Source: Streptomyces massasporeus (GTDB lineage Bacteria > Actinomycetota > Actinomycetes > Streptomycetales > Streptomycetaceae). Taken from it: a stretch of 64,000 bases of DNA. The number at the start of each line of letters is the position of its first letter. Within the stretch, counting starts at the first letter, position 1. The notes beneath the pieces were generated by a model. The model saw only the letters and a list, made by a program, of their open reading frames with translations. It did not search any database and had not been told where the DNA came from. Of the stretch, positions 1 to 8,152 are shown one piece after another. The stretch covers positions 1-64,000 of the forward strand of contig NZ_BMSE01000024.1 of assembly GCF_014648995.1 (NCBI RefSeq), written 5' to 3'. A program made the position numbers and the translations under genes.

Positions 1-41
1 CCATGGTCACCCTCGCCTGCCTACTGCTCTGGCTGCCCTGA
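1..41 (+). CDS. Possible 3' end of an upstream gene (partial)
   Basis: The first 41 bases can be read in one frame as a short hydrophobic tail (MVTLACLLLWLP) ending at a TGA at 39-41. It could be the last transmembrane stretch of a membrane-protein gene that begins outside the window. The stretch is too short to prove coding. The following 146 bases up to the next start hold no other convincing frame and probably carry the promoter of the next operon. Confidence 0.25.
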   Translation, partial: MVTLACLLLWLP

Positions 42-174
42 CTTTGCGGACACGACCTAGCACCCCGGGTTTTCCCCGCCTGACGGCCCAGGATGCCAGT
101 CGCGAAGAGCAGGTTTGTCCGATCGTCGGAGAAGGCCCGAGCCGGAACACTTTCGAGTGACTTCAACGCCCGCT

Positions 175-179
175 GGAGG
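175..179 (+). promoter_or_regulatory. Shine-Dalgarno site of the SPFH-like gene
   Basis: A GGAGG stands 8 bases before the ATG at 188. It is the only strong ribosome binding site needed for the operon's first gene. The next four genes start inside ATGA or GTGA overlaps and are probably translationally coupled. Confidence 0.6.
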
Positions 180-187
180 TCTCCGGC

Positions 188-1201
188 ATGTCAGAGACAT
201 ACGTCCTGCCCACCTTGGTGAAGGGACCATTTCCCCTGCCCGAGCGGTGGCTCGTGGTGAACGTCGGCTGGCTGGCCGTCATCTTCCGCAACGGAGTGCC
301 CTGCCGGGTGTGCGGCCCCGGCCGGCACAGCACGGTGACGGGCCTGTTCACCGGCCGCAGGCTGCCCGCGACCGGCGAGTTGTCCGTGCTGCTCTTCGAC
401 AACGCGCCGCAGACCGTGGAGATGTCGGCCGACGCCGTACGGCTGGCGGACGCGCGCAAGGTCGGGGTGAGCGCGGTCGCGGTGGTGCAGCCCCGCTGGA
501 GCGCCGACCCCGAGTCGCTGCTGGACGTCGTGGCCCGCTACGGCGTGCTCAGTTCCCGGTACGGCGAGGCGGCCGGCGTCCGGCTGGAGGCCGACTTCCG
601 CGCGTGGGCGCGCAGACTGCTGCGTGAGCGCGGCCACGACGACGTCTATCTCGCCTTGGACAGCCGCAGCATCCTGGCCGGCCCGCCCGGCGCGTCCACC
701 GGGCCCGGTGGGGGCCTGCTGGTCGTGGAACAGTTCGTCGACGTGGACGTCACGCCCGACCCTACGGTGATCGCTATTGAGCGGGTCCACGACGAGCGAG
801 AGATCGACGCCGCCAAAGAGCAGGCCAACGTCGCGCTCGAGCCGCTGCGTGCCCTCCTGGTCGATCTCAGGCAGCAGTACGCCGACCAGACCGAGCGCGC
901 GCACAGCATCCGCCAGGCCGAGCTGGATGTGGACGTGGCCGCCGTGTACGACGTGATTCCCCTGTTCATGCGGGACCCGGAGGCCGCAGGCGAGGTGGTC
1001 AAAGCGCGCTGGGAGACGCTGACCCAGCTGCTGGGCGAGTACTCCGACACACTGCCGTTCGCGGCCGAGGAGCTCAAGGTCACCCCGACCCAACTGCTAC
1101 GGAGTCTGGCGCAGGGACGCGTGCCCGCACCGGGCCGGGACAGCGAGGGGTCCTCCCCCGACGACATCGGACAACTGGACGAAAGGAGGCGCTCCGCATG
1201 A
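188..1201 (+). CDS. SPFH/band-7-like protein, first gene of a ubiquitin-type cassette
   Basis: 337 residues. Residues about 15-60 (PERWLVVNVGWLAVIF, then RVCGPGRHS) follow the pattern of an SPFH/band-7 N-terminus: a hydrophobic strand, then 'fGk..rvl.pGlh'. Residues 60-160 continue with alternating strands and a helix (DPESLLDVVARYGVLSSRYG) like the rest of that domain. Residues 195-310 are mostly helical and charged, like the coiled tail of stomatin/flotillin relatives. No membrane helix or signal peptide is seen, so any membrane contact would be peripheral. SPFH proteins usually form membrane-associated oligomeric scaffolds; that role is inferred here. The gene overlaps the next by ATGA, so it belongs to the same operon as the E2-like and E1-like genes. 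The family call rests on pattern only and needs a profile search. Confidence 0.55.
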   Translation: MSETYVLPTLVKGPFPLPERWLVVNVGWLAVIFRNGVPCRVCGPGRHSTVTGLFTGRRLPATGELSVLLFDNAPQTVEMSADAVRLADARKVGVSAVAVVQPRWSADPESLLDVVARYGVLSSRYGEAAGVRLEADFRAWARRLLRERGHDDVYLALDSRSILAGPPGASTGPGGGLLVVEQFVDVDVTPDPTVIAIERVHDEREIDAAKEQANVALEPLRALLVDLRQQYADQTERAHSIRQAELDVDVAAVYDVIPLFMRDPEAAGEVVKARWETLTQLLGEYSDTLPFAAEELKVTPTQLLRSLAQGRVPAPGRDSEGSSPDDIGQLDERRRSA

Positions 1202-2142
1202 GCCCCGGATCTCGCCGGCAACAGGAGCAGCATCGGGACGACGAGCACGGCCGACACGACGGCAACGCCCCGGCACCGCCGAACGCACAAGGCGGTGGAC
1301 CGCGCAGCGGGGACGTCCGCCGGGGGAACGGCCACCGTCCGAGGGAGGACCACCTCGTCGACGCACCCGATCACCTCAGGCGTGAGCGGTTCTTCGGCCC
1401 GGCGCAACAGGATCAGGGACAGCAGGGGTCGGGCCGGCCGCGCACGGGGGAGGGCTCCGGGCAGGCCCAGGGCAGCGCCCGCCCCGGGCAGGGTGCCGAG
1501 CCGCCCACCGGGCCGCGGGAGCGGCGGCCGCAGGGTGAGCACCCGGACGGTGGCGGCGCCCAGCTCTCGCCCTCCACCGAACGCCCGGCCCCGGCCCCGG
1601 CCCCGGCCCCGGCCACCGAACGCACGGCCCATCCCAGGGAACACCCTCAGGGAAACGGCGAACGGCAGGCTCCCGGACATCCCGGCGGGGCGTCGCGAGA
1701 GGGAGGCGGAGAGCTCTTGCGGCCGCGCCAGTTCGTCGACGGCTGGTCCATCGGTCCCCGCGAGCGGTGGGAAGAGCGGCACGGCGGAGGACACCGCACG
1801 GAGCCGGGCGAGGGACACCCCCGTCCCACGGGCGCCCGCCCTCCGCAGACCGGCGACGGGGGTGCCACCGCACCGCAAGGCCATCCGCCGCGTCAGAAGG
1901 GGTCGTTGGAGGCGGAGGACGGGCAGCGCGTGTCCGATCCGTACGAGCGTCATCACTCGTGGGGCCAGGACCGCACCGGCGGCCTGAAGCAGACGGACCA
2001 GCAGCTCCACAGCGGCCAGGGACAGACGTCGGAGCCCCGGACCAACTTCCACACCCATCTCAACGAGCAGGACAGGTCGTCGAGCAACACCCACGACCAC
2101 AGGTCCTCCTCGGAGCTCGGGACCGGGGGGTACCGCCCATGA
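1198..2142 (+). CDS. Hydrophilic, disordered protein ending in GG-YRP
   Basis: 314 residues made mostly of Gly, Pro, Arg, Gln, His, Glu and Ser, with hardly any hydrophobic core and only two Lys, so it should be intrinsically disordered. A run of PA dipeptides is encoded by a CCGGCC microsatellite near 1585-1614. The last residues are GTGGYRP, with a Gly-Gly pair at 310-311. I do not recognise a family. Reality is supported by ATGA overlaps at both ends (1198-1201 and 2139-2142), which place it in the same coupled operon as the E2-like and JAB-E1 genes. A GG near the C-terminus of a disordered protein beside a JAMM peptidase and an E1 recalls a modifier precursor (Pup is also disordered with a C-terminal GG), but that is inference. 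It could equally be a scaffold or linker. A long antisense frame crosses it and was judged a shadow. Confidence 0.6.
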   Translation: MSPGSRRQQEQHRDDEHGRHDGNAPAPPNAQGGGPRSGDVRRGNGHRPREDHLVDAPDHLRRERFFGPAQQDQGQQGSGRPRTGEGSGQAQGSARPGQGAEPPTGPRERRPQGEHPDGGGAQLSPSTERPAPAPAPAPATERTAHPREHPQGNGERQAPGHPGGASREGGGELLRPRQFVDGWSIGPRERWEERHGGGHRTEPGEGHPRPTGARPPQTGDGGATAPQGHPPRQKGSLEAEDGQRVSDPYERHHSWGQDRTGGLKQTDQQLHSGQGQTSEPRTNFHTHLNEQDRSSSNTHDHRSSSELGTGGYRP

Positions 2143-2720
2143 GCAGGAACTCCGGCGACCTGAACGAACTGCGCGACATCATCATGCGGGCGCAGACCAG
2201 GCAGGACCCGTACCCGAACGATCCGGCGGCGCGGATCACGGTGGGGCGGGACGGCACGATCTACCGGGGGGACCCGGCGGAGGACGAGCCGGTCTCCCGG
2301 GTACACCACGGCACCTTCGCCGCATCGAGGGCCGATCAGCGGCGGCTGGCGGCGGACCGGCGGTTCGCGCGGACCCACATGCCGGAGGGCACCGTGTACG
2401 TCGACGAGCCGGACGTGCGCGGCTGGGCGTACTCGATCACGACCGAACTCGACGAGCGCTACACGTTGTTCGCGTTCTTCGACGGGCGCGAGTACCGGGT
2501 GAAGCTGGTCGAGCCCCCGCTGGAGCAGCTCGTCCAGCGGAACGTGATCGACGCGCACGACGGCCATCTGTACGCGGACGGGACGATCTGCCTGTCCCCA
2601 ACGCGCGGTGCGGGCCGGCCGACGCTCGAGGAGGCGTACTCCAAGTCCGTTCTGTGGGCGCTGGGCATGGGGTTCGTGCGGGGCGGCCACCGGTTCCCGT
2701 TCGCGGCGGAAGGGCGGTGA
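2139..2720 (+). CDS. E2-like ubiquitin-conjugating enzyme homologue
   Basis: 193 residues. The key sign is residues 140-153, HDGHLYADGTICLS, which match the E2 active-site pattern H-x-N/Y...G-x-I-C-L with candidate catalytic Cys151. It is followed by a helix (TLEEAYSKSVLWALGM), as in the UBC fold, and preceded by a strand block ending in VKLVEPPLEQL at the place of the E2 'YP..PP' segment. In E2 enzymes this cysteine carries the modifier as a thioester received from an E1. The partner here would be the adjacent JAB-E1 protein, whose GTG start overlaps this stop codon. The first 90 residues are charged and not assigned. The call is made from motif, fold order and neighbours. Bacterial E2-like proteins are divergent, so a structure prediction would be decisive. 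Confidence 0.7.
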   Translation: MSRNSGDLNELRDIIMRAQTRQDPYPNDPAARITVGRDGTIYRGDPAEDEPVSRVHHGTFAASRADQRRLAADRRFARTHMPEGTVYVDEPDVRGWAYSITTELDERYTLFAFFDGREYRVKLVEPPLEQLVQRNVIDAHDGHLYADGTICLSPTRGAGRPTLEEAYSKSVLWALGMGFVRGGHRFPFAAEGR

Positions 2721-4480
2721 GCGCCGTGATGAGGGTACGGGTCACCGATCACGCGCTGGCGGCGATCGTCGACCGGATCGGCGGGGTGCCGCCGGAAGCC
2801 GGCGGGGCGCTGCTCGGGCCGGCGGGCACCGATCTGGTCACGCATCTGGTGCCGGACGGTGAGGCGGCCGTCACCAGCGTGCGGTACCGCACCAGCACCC
2901 GGCTCATCGAGGAGGTCGAGCGGATCCAGCGGGCCGGTGCGGCACGGTTCAAGGGCATCGTCCACTCGCACCCCGCAGAACTCCCGGAACCGTCCGAGCA
3001 GGACCACCGCGAGTTCGGCCGGTCACTCGCGCTGAACCCGCATCTCGGGCGGTACCTGGCGCCCGTGGTCACGCGGGACGACGGGCCGCCGGCCGCGCAC
3101 GAACTGGTCAGTCGTGGGACGCGGGTGTCGTGGTTCGGCGCGGTGGGCACGCCGGGCGGGGTCGAGGTGCTGCCGATGCGTCCGCTCGTGCTGCCGGTGT
3201 CGGCCTCGCTGGACCGGGCGGGAGCCCACGAGGTGGGCGAACCCGAGGTGCTGACCATGGACGGTGTCCCGGTGCTGGCCGTGCGGGCCCGCTTCGAGGC
3301 GCTGCCCTCGGTGTCGGCGGTGCTGTTCGGCGTGGACTTCCCGGCCACACCTCCGGTGCTGGTCACGCACGGCTCGCCGCTCGCGTTGTCGTGGGATCCG
3401 GCGGCCGCGGCCGCCGACCGGCTGGCCCTGGCCGTGGCGGCGGCAAGGCCGCGGCGCCGTTCCCCTGCCTCCGCGGCGCGGCTGTGGGCGGCTTCGGCCG
3501 CCTCGGCGCGTCCGCGGGCGCGCCGAGGCGGCCGCCGCACGCCCAGGCTGTTCGCACGCAGCGCGGGGCTGATCGCACCCGAACTCGCCGGGCGGCACGT
3601 CGTGGTGGCCGGGGCGGGGTCGGTCGGCGCGTACCTCGCCGAGTGCCTGGTTCGCTCGGGAGTCGGTGGGCTGACCCTGATCGACCCGGAGCGGGTGGCC
3701 CCCGAGAACCTCGGGCGCAGCCCGTACACGGTCCGCGACATCGGCCGGCCGAAGGTGTCGGCACTCGCCTCCCGGCTCGTCGCGGTGAACCCGGAGCTGT
3801 CGGTGCGCACGCTGGGGCGTACCGTCCACGAACTCGGCGCCCGCGGTCTGGCCGACGAACTGCGCGACTGTGATCTGCTGGTCGCGGCCACCGACGACAG
3901 CCGGGCCCAGCGCCGCCTGGACCACCTCGCGTATTGGACCGGCGTTCCGGCGGTCTTCCCCGGTCTGTACCGGGGCGCGGCCGGCGGCGAGGTGATCATG
4001 ACCTTTCCGGGGGCCGCGTGCTGGGGCTGCGCCACGGCGGGGGTACGGGAGCTGTCGGCGGGCACTGCCCTCGTACAGCCGACGGATTACGGCACGGGCC
4101 GTCTGGTCGCCGAACCCGGTCTGGTCGTGGACATCCAGCACGTCTCGGCCGCGGCCGCCAAGATCGCGCTCGCCCTGCTGCACCCGTCCGACGGTGGGAC
4201 CGGGCAGGCGCGCATCGCGCGGTTCCTGACCGTCGCCCGTGAGCGCGGCCAGTCCTACGTGGCGTTCGGCACCGAACCCGGCTACTGGCTGTTCGGGCAC
4301 GTACTGGCCGAGGCCCCGGGCCAGCATGCCTTCCAGAGCGTCTGGATGACGGTGGAACGCAGGCCCGACTGCCCGGTGTGCGGTGCCGAGGACTCCAGGA
4401 CCGACCCTTTGGCCGGGCCGGCCCAGGACGTGTCCCCCGGCAGGCTGCGCGAGCTGATCAGGACAGGGGGACGATCATGA
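2717..4480 (+). CDS. JAMM (JAB) isopeptidase fused to E1-like (ThiF/UBA) activating domain
   Basis: 587 residues from GTG 2717 (GTGA overlap; an ATG at 2729 is possible). Residues 5-140 are a JAMM metalloprotease domain: Glu27 in PPEAGGALLG, then HSHP (His83, His85) and Ser93/Asp96, an exact H-x-H-x7-S-x2-D motif. JAMM enzymes cut modifier precursors or isopeptide bonds. Residues 290-500 are an E1/ThiF domain: VVVAGAGSVGAYLAE nucleotide-binding loop (residues 296-309), then LIDPERVAPENLGRS and RPK. Cys435-Cys438 (CWGC) and Cys552-Cys555 (CPVC) probably bind one zinc, as in MoeB/ThiF relatives. Residues about 180-245 (FGVDFPATPPVLV, then LSWDPAAAAADRL) faintly resemble an E2/RWD fold without a cysteine. 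Residues 243-278 are an Arg/Ala-rich linker. One polypeptide thus carries both activation and removal functions, next to an E2-like gene. Confidence 0.85.
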   Translation: MSAVMRVRVTDHALAAIVDRIGGVPPEAGGALLGPAGTDLVTHLVPDGEAAVTSVRYRTSTRLIEEVERIQRAGAARFKGIVHSHPAELPEPSEQDHREFGRSLALNPHLGRYLAPVVTRDDGPPAAHELVSRGTRVSWFGAVGTPGGVEVLPMRPLVLPVSASLDRAGAHEVGEPEVLTMDGVPVLAVRARFEALPSVSAVLFGVDFPATPPVLVTHGSPLALSWDPAAAAADRLALAVAAARPRRRSPASAARLWAASAASARPRARRGGRRTPRLFARSAGLIAPELAGRHVVVAGAGSVGAYLAECLVRSGVGGLTLIDPERVAPENLGRSPYTVRDIGRPKVSALASRLVAVNPELSVRTLGRTVHELGARGLADELRDCDLLVAATDDSRAQRRLDHLAYWTGVPAVFPGLYRGAAGGEVIMTFPGAACWGCATAGVRELSAGTALVQPTDYGTGRLVAEPGLVVDIQHVSAAAAKIALALLHPSDGGTGQARIARFLTVARERGQSYVAFGTEPGYWLFGHVLAEAPGQHAFQSVWMTVERRPDCPVCGAEDSRTDPLAGPAQDVSPGRLRELIRTGGRS

Positions 4481-6873
4481 CCGCGGCGCAGGACACCACC
4501 GGCCCGGCCGGCGTCCCGGCGACGGCGGGCAGCGTCAGCCTGCCGGTCGTCCGGCTGCCGGCACAGGCCGCGGTTCCCTCGCCCGACCGTTCGTCGCGGA
4601 CGGTGGATGATGTCCTGCGGCTCAGGCTGGCGGAGTTCCTGGCGGGTATGCGGCCCGGTGACCCCGTCGCCGTGCACGCTCGTGTCTGGCGTGATCCGGT
4701 GACGGGAGCGCGCATGGCGCTGCGGCTGACCGGGCAGCACGCGTCGGTGGCCGGCCATGCGGCCCGCTGCCGTGATCTGCTCGCCGGGCTCACCGACTTC
4801 GGGCCGGCCGACGGCGGGCCGGCGGGCGCCGAGGGTGCGCTGGCGTGGCGGTTGAGCGCCGGGCCCGCCGGGCGGCTGCCGGGCCGGAGCATCGCGTGCT
4901 GGCCGCCCGCCGGGCTGCGGTGGGCCGCGCTGCTGGACGCCGTCGAACGCTCCGCCGGGGCGTGCGGCGTACGGGTGGCGCTGGTACCGCTCGCGCCGCC
5001 GCGGACGGTCGTGCCGGTGCTGCGCCGCGTCGTCCGGCGCGTCGACGGACGGGCGACGGCCCCGGGACGGGACCAGGCGGCGGACGGCCCAGTGGACGCG
5101 TCAGGTCCGGCGGCCGCGCTGGAGGCTCTGGATCAGGCGCTGGTGGCCTTCCACGCGACCGTGACGGTCACCGCGGACGAGCCCGCCGTCGCGGCGGAGC
5201 TCGCGGCCGCGCTCGCCGCGCCCGGCCTGTCCCCCGAGCCCGTCGCGGAGCTGCCCCGGCCGAGCACGCTGGAACTGGTCCGGAACGGCACGATCGTGCC
5301 CCCGCAGACCGCGGCCGGCCTGCTGCCGCTCGCCGCGTTGCCCAGGGAGGCGGTCACCCGCCATGAGCGGCGTCCCGCAATCGTGTCCCGTTACGCCCCG
5401 CAGGCGGAAGGAGCCGGGGTCCGGCTCGGCCGTTCGGTCGGCGGCCGGCCGTACCGGCTGCGGATGCCGGACCTCAATCAGCATCTGCTCGTCACCGGAC
5501 TGGTCGGGTTCGGCAAGACGACCACCGTGATGACGCTGCTGCGGCGCATGTGGCGCGAGCACGCGGTGCCGTACCTGGTCGTCGACCCGGAGAAGACCGA
5601 CTACCTCCCGATGGGCGCCCATGCCCTGAGGCTCGGTCACGACGGGACGCAGATCAACCCGCTGGCGGTCCCCGAGGACGTGAACAGGGCCGCGTTCGCC
5701 GACACCGTGGCCGAATGCCTCGACGCGGCCACGGGGTTGTCGGCGTCCTGGCCGCTCGCCGCGGCGGCCCTGCGCAACGCCGTCACCGATCTCTACCAGG
5801 ACGACGCCCCGCCCACCGTGGCCCAGCTCTACCGGGCGGTCCTGGAACAGGTCTGCGCGTACGGGGGCACCGGGGAACAGGCCGCCAATCTGCGGGCCTC
5901 GCTCGGGCAGCGGGTGCAGAGTCTGCTGGCGGGCGCGGGCGGTGACGCCCTGGCCGGCGGCCCGGACGCCGGGCTGGACTGGGGACGGCTGCTGGCCGAA
6001 CCCTCGGTGATCACACTGGCCGACTTCGGGGACCGGGCGGCCCGGCAACTGGCCTTCGGCCTGCTGCTGGCCGGTCTCGTGGCCTACCGGCGGGCCCATC
6101 CGCTCCCCGGCTTCGGACATCTGACCGTCCTGGAGGAGGCGCACCTGCTGCTCGGCGGTGGGAGCAGCCCCGCCCAGAACGAGTTCCGGATGTCGGCCGC
6201 CGCGGAGGCGACCGCGACGGCGATCGCGACACAGCGTTCCTACGGGCAGGGGTTCGTCCTGGTGACGCAGGACCCGAAACAGCTCCCGGACACGGTGACC
6301 GGCCTGTTCCCCAATCTGCTCACCCACCGGCTGCGCGAGGCGCCGGGCCCCGGAGCGATCGGCGAGGTGGCCGAGCAGGTGCCGCTGCTCGGCCGGGGCG
6401 AGGCCTTCGTCGTGTCGGCGGGCGGCCACCCGGCTCCGGTGTGGGTGTCGGTGACCCCGGAACCCCCCGCCCCCGTCGACGAGATGCGGCGGTCGGCGGC
6501 CGGGCCCGCGGTGGGCGGGCAGCCCGGGCCGGCCGAGCGGATCTGGTGCCAGGCCTGTCCTCGGCCGTGCGCGGCCCGGCACTGGCTGAGGCTGGTACCG
6601 GACGTCGAGCACGAGCTGGCGGGCGTCGCCCGGGAAGCGCAGGCGGCAGCCGCTCTGCGGGCGTTGGGTGACCGCGTGACCCGCGACGGCATGCGGTTCG
6701 ACTCCGAGGAACTGCGCACCGGGTTCTACTGCGTCATCGCCCGGGCGCTGACCCGGGTGCGGGCGGCCGACCGGCGCGGGGCCGCCGCGGCCGTACGGGA
6801 AGCGCGCCTGATCGCCGACCGGGTCGCTGCCGACACACGACGAGGGGCGGAGCAGGCACATGGCGGCCAATGA
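4477..6873 (+). CDS. HerA/FtsK-like P-loop ATPase of the ubiquitin-type cassette
   Basis: 798 residues, starting at ATG 4477 in an ATGA overlap. Residues 1-300 are an Ala/Pro-rich N-terminal region with no clear family. The ATPase core runs from about 315 to 690: Walker A GLVGFGKT at 341-348, a conserved VVDPEKTDY at 368-376, Walker B LTVLEEAH at 549-556 and a sensor-like VTQDPKQLPDTV at 596-607, followed by FPNLLTHRLRE. This order fits the HerA/VirB4 group of ring-forming pumps that move DNA or protein chains. A CxxCxxxC (WCQACPRPC) near residue 690 may bind metal. In this operon it may be the motor that acts on modified substrates or assembles a membrane complex; that role is inferred. Confidence 0.75.
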   Translation: MTAAQDTTGPAGVPATAGSVSLPVVRLPAQAAVPSPDRSSRTVDDVLRLRLAEFLAGMRPGDPVAVHARVWRDPVTGARMALRLTGQHASVAGHAARCRDLLAGLTDFGPADGGPAGAEGALAWRLSAGPAGRLPGRSIACWPPAGLRWAALLDAVERSAGACGVRVALVPLAPPRTVVPVLRRVVRRVDGRATAPGRDQAADGPVDASGPAAALEALDQALVAFHATVTVTADEPAVAAELAAALAAPGLSPEPVAELPRPSTLELVRNGTIVPPQTAAGLLPLAALPREAVTRHERRPAIVSRYAPQAEGAGVRLGRSVGGRPYRLRMPDLNQHLLVTGLVGFGKTTTVMTLLRRMWREHAVPYLVVDPEKTDYLPMGAHALRLGHDGTQINPLAVPEDVNRAAFADTVAECLDAATGLSASWPLAAAALRNAVTDLYQDDAPPTVAQLYRAVLEQVCAYGGTGEQAANLRASLGQRVQSLLAGAGGDALAGGPDAGLDWGRLLAEPSVITLADFGDRAARQLAFGLLLAGLVAYRRAHPLPGFGHLTVLEEAHLLLGGGSSPAQNEFRMSAAAEATATAIATQRSYGQGFVLVTQDPKQLPDTVTGLFPNLLTHRLREAPGPGAIGEVAEQVPLLGRGEAFVVSAGGHPAPVWVSVTPEPPAPVDEMRRSAAGPAVGGQPGPAERIWCQACPRPCAARHWLRLVPDVEHELAGVAREAQAAAALRALGDRVTRDGMRFDSEELRTGFYCVIARALTRVRAADRRGAAAAVREARLIADRVAADTRRGAEQAHGGQ

Positions 6874-7540
6874 GGACCTGGAGAGGATCCGCGAAGCGAT
6901 CACCGGCCGGCCCGGGCCCGCTCCCTTCACGGGCGGCGCGCAGTCGTTCCCCGGGACGGGAAAGACGGGGAAGCCCGCGGGAAAGGGCAAGGAGAAGGGC
7001 GGCCCCGCCCCGCTGCCGCCGGGACCGGCGGCGGTTCCGCCCCCTGCCCCGCGACGCGAGGAGAGCGGTGGCGGGAGCGGCATCCTCGGCGGGATCGCGT
7101 TCCTGGTGGCCGCGGCGTTCGTGATCAACGGGTGGATCAACTCCGGCGGCCTGCCCGACTTCGGCTCCGCCACACCGCCATGGTCGTCGGGTTCCTCGGC
7201 CGGATCCGGTTCGTACCCGGACACGGCCCCGGAGGACGACACCTATTCCGCCCCCGAGGAGCTGCGGGTCAGTCCCCGGAGCGGCTCGGCCCACACGACC
7301 GTCACCGTCACCGGATCCGGGTTCATCCGTGACGGCCTGGTGAAGCTGACGTTCCACGCCACCGCCATGGGCGAGGCCCGCACCGACGGCGACGGTGACT
7401 TCACGGCACGGATGCGACTGCCCTCCCCCGACTTCTACGGCCGTTTCCCCGGCCAGACCTTCTCCATCAGCACCACCGAGTACACCCGGGACGGGACCTA
7501 CCAGGGCAACGGTCCCGGCGTGGGGTTCCACATCAACTGA
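6860..7540 (+). CDS. One-pass membrane protein with extracellular TIG/Ig-like domain
   Basis: 226 residues. The N-terminal 70 residues are cytoplasmic in style: a charged helix (MAANEDLERIREAI), then Gly/Pro/Lys-rich linker. A single membrane helix lies at 74-92 (GILGGIAFLVAAAFVINGW), followed by a Ser/Gly linker. Residues 133-226 form a beta-rich domain beginning LRVSPRSGSAHTTVTVTGSGF, the typical opening of IPT/TIG-type Ig folds. The start at 6860 lies 14 bases inside the ATPase gene, with a GGAG a few bases upstream, so it is probably the last gene of the cassette. It may anchor the complex in the membrane and display the Ig domain outside. Confidence 0.65.
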   Translation: MAANEDLERIREAITGRPGPAPFTGGAQSFPGTGKTGKPAGKGKEKGGPAPLPPGPAAVPPPAPRREESGGGSGILGGIAFLVAAAFVINGWINSGGLPDFGSATPPWSSGSSAGSGSYPDTAPEDDTYSAPEELRVSPRSGSAHTTVTVTGSGFIRDGLVKLTFHATAMGEARTDGDGDFTARMRLPSPDFYGRFPGQTFSISTTEYTRDGTYQGNGPGVGFHIN

Positions 7541-7564
7541 CTCACGGACCACCAGGAGGTCCTT

Positions 7565-8141
7565 TTGACGGTCGGCATCAGGCGGTTCATGACACTGGCC
7601 ACGCCAGCCATGCTCGTCGTCCCGTGCTGCGCGGCGCCCGACGCGGCGGCCGGGCCGGGCGAGTTCGACAACTGCACCGCTCCGGTCCAGGACGAGACAC
7701 GTCTGTTCCTCACTCTGAGAACCGGCGGGGACGATCTGCGGGGAGGCGGAAACAACCTCGACGTCACGGTGCACACCGGTCGCAGGGCAGCCGCGCCGTC
7801 GGCAACGTCACCCGGGACGCGGGGTGGTCCAACGGGAGCACCCACCGGATCGGCATCAGCCTGCTGAGCTCTTCGGGAAGAACATCGCGGCGGACGAGAT
7901 CACCACCGTCACCCTGAACGCCAACCTGTTCGGCCGCTCGGCCTTCGAGGACCCGGACAACTGGAATCTCGACTCCGCGACGGTCGAGCACAGCGTCTCC
8001 GGCGGCCCGCCCCGGGAACTCCCACCGGCCGTCCGGACCACACCGTTCCGGTTCACCAGGTCCGACATCACCAGGCACCTGCGCGGGCTGGGCCGGGATG
8101 GCTGGACCCAGTTCGACCATCTGTCGGTTCTGCGCGCCTGA
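7565..8141 (+). pseudogene. Frameshifted secreted protein gene (two shifts)
   Basis: An AGGAGG at about 7553-7558 precedes a TTG start and a signal-peptide-like N-terminus (MTVGIRRFMTLATPAMLVV). Then come TGGDDLRGGGNNLDVTV (frame of 7565), SRAVGNVTRDAGWSNGSTH (frame -1, about 7783-7863) and FGKNIAADEITTVTL through DNWNLDSATVEHS (frame -2, to 8141). Joined, these make one domain common in streptomycete secreted proteins (GGDDLRGGND... DNWN-D pattern). The shifts lie near 7780 and 7864. The parts cannot be read as one chain, so the gene is either degraded or carries sequencing errors. Confidence 0.6.
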
Positions 8142-8152
8142 ACAAGCGGCCG

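Noticed and set aside
646-2100. Minus-strand 484-codon open frame
   Set aside because: It is antisense to the SPFH-like and disordered-protein genes. Composition is Arg/Val/Leu-rich noise, with no ribosome site and no motif. The plus-strand genes are supported by ATGA overlaps.
188-7540. CBASS (Cap2/Cap3) or standard Bil operon
   Set aside because: No CD-NTase, no effector and no ubiquitin-fold protein are present. E2 is separate and E1 is fused to JAMM, unlike the Cap2 E1-E2 fusion.
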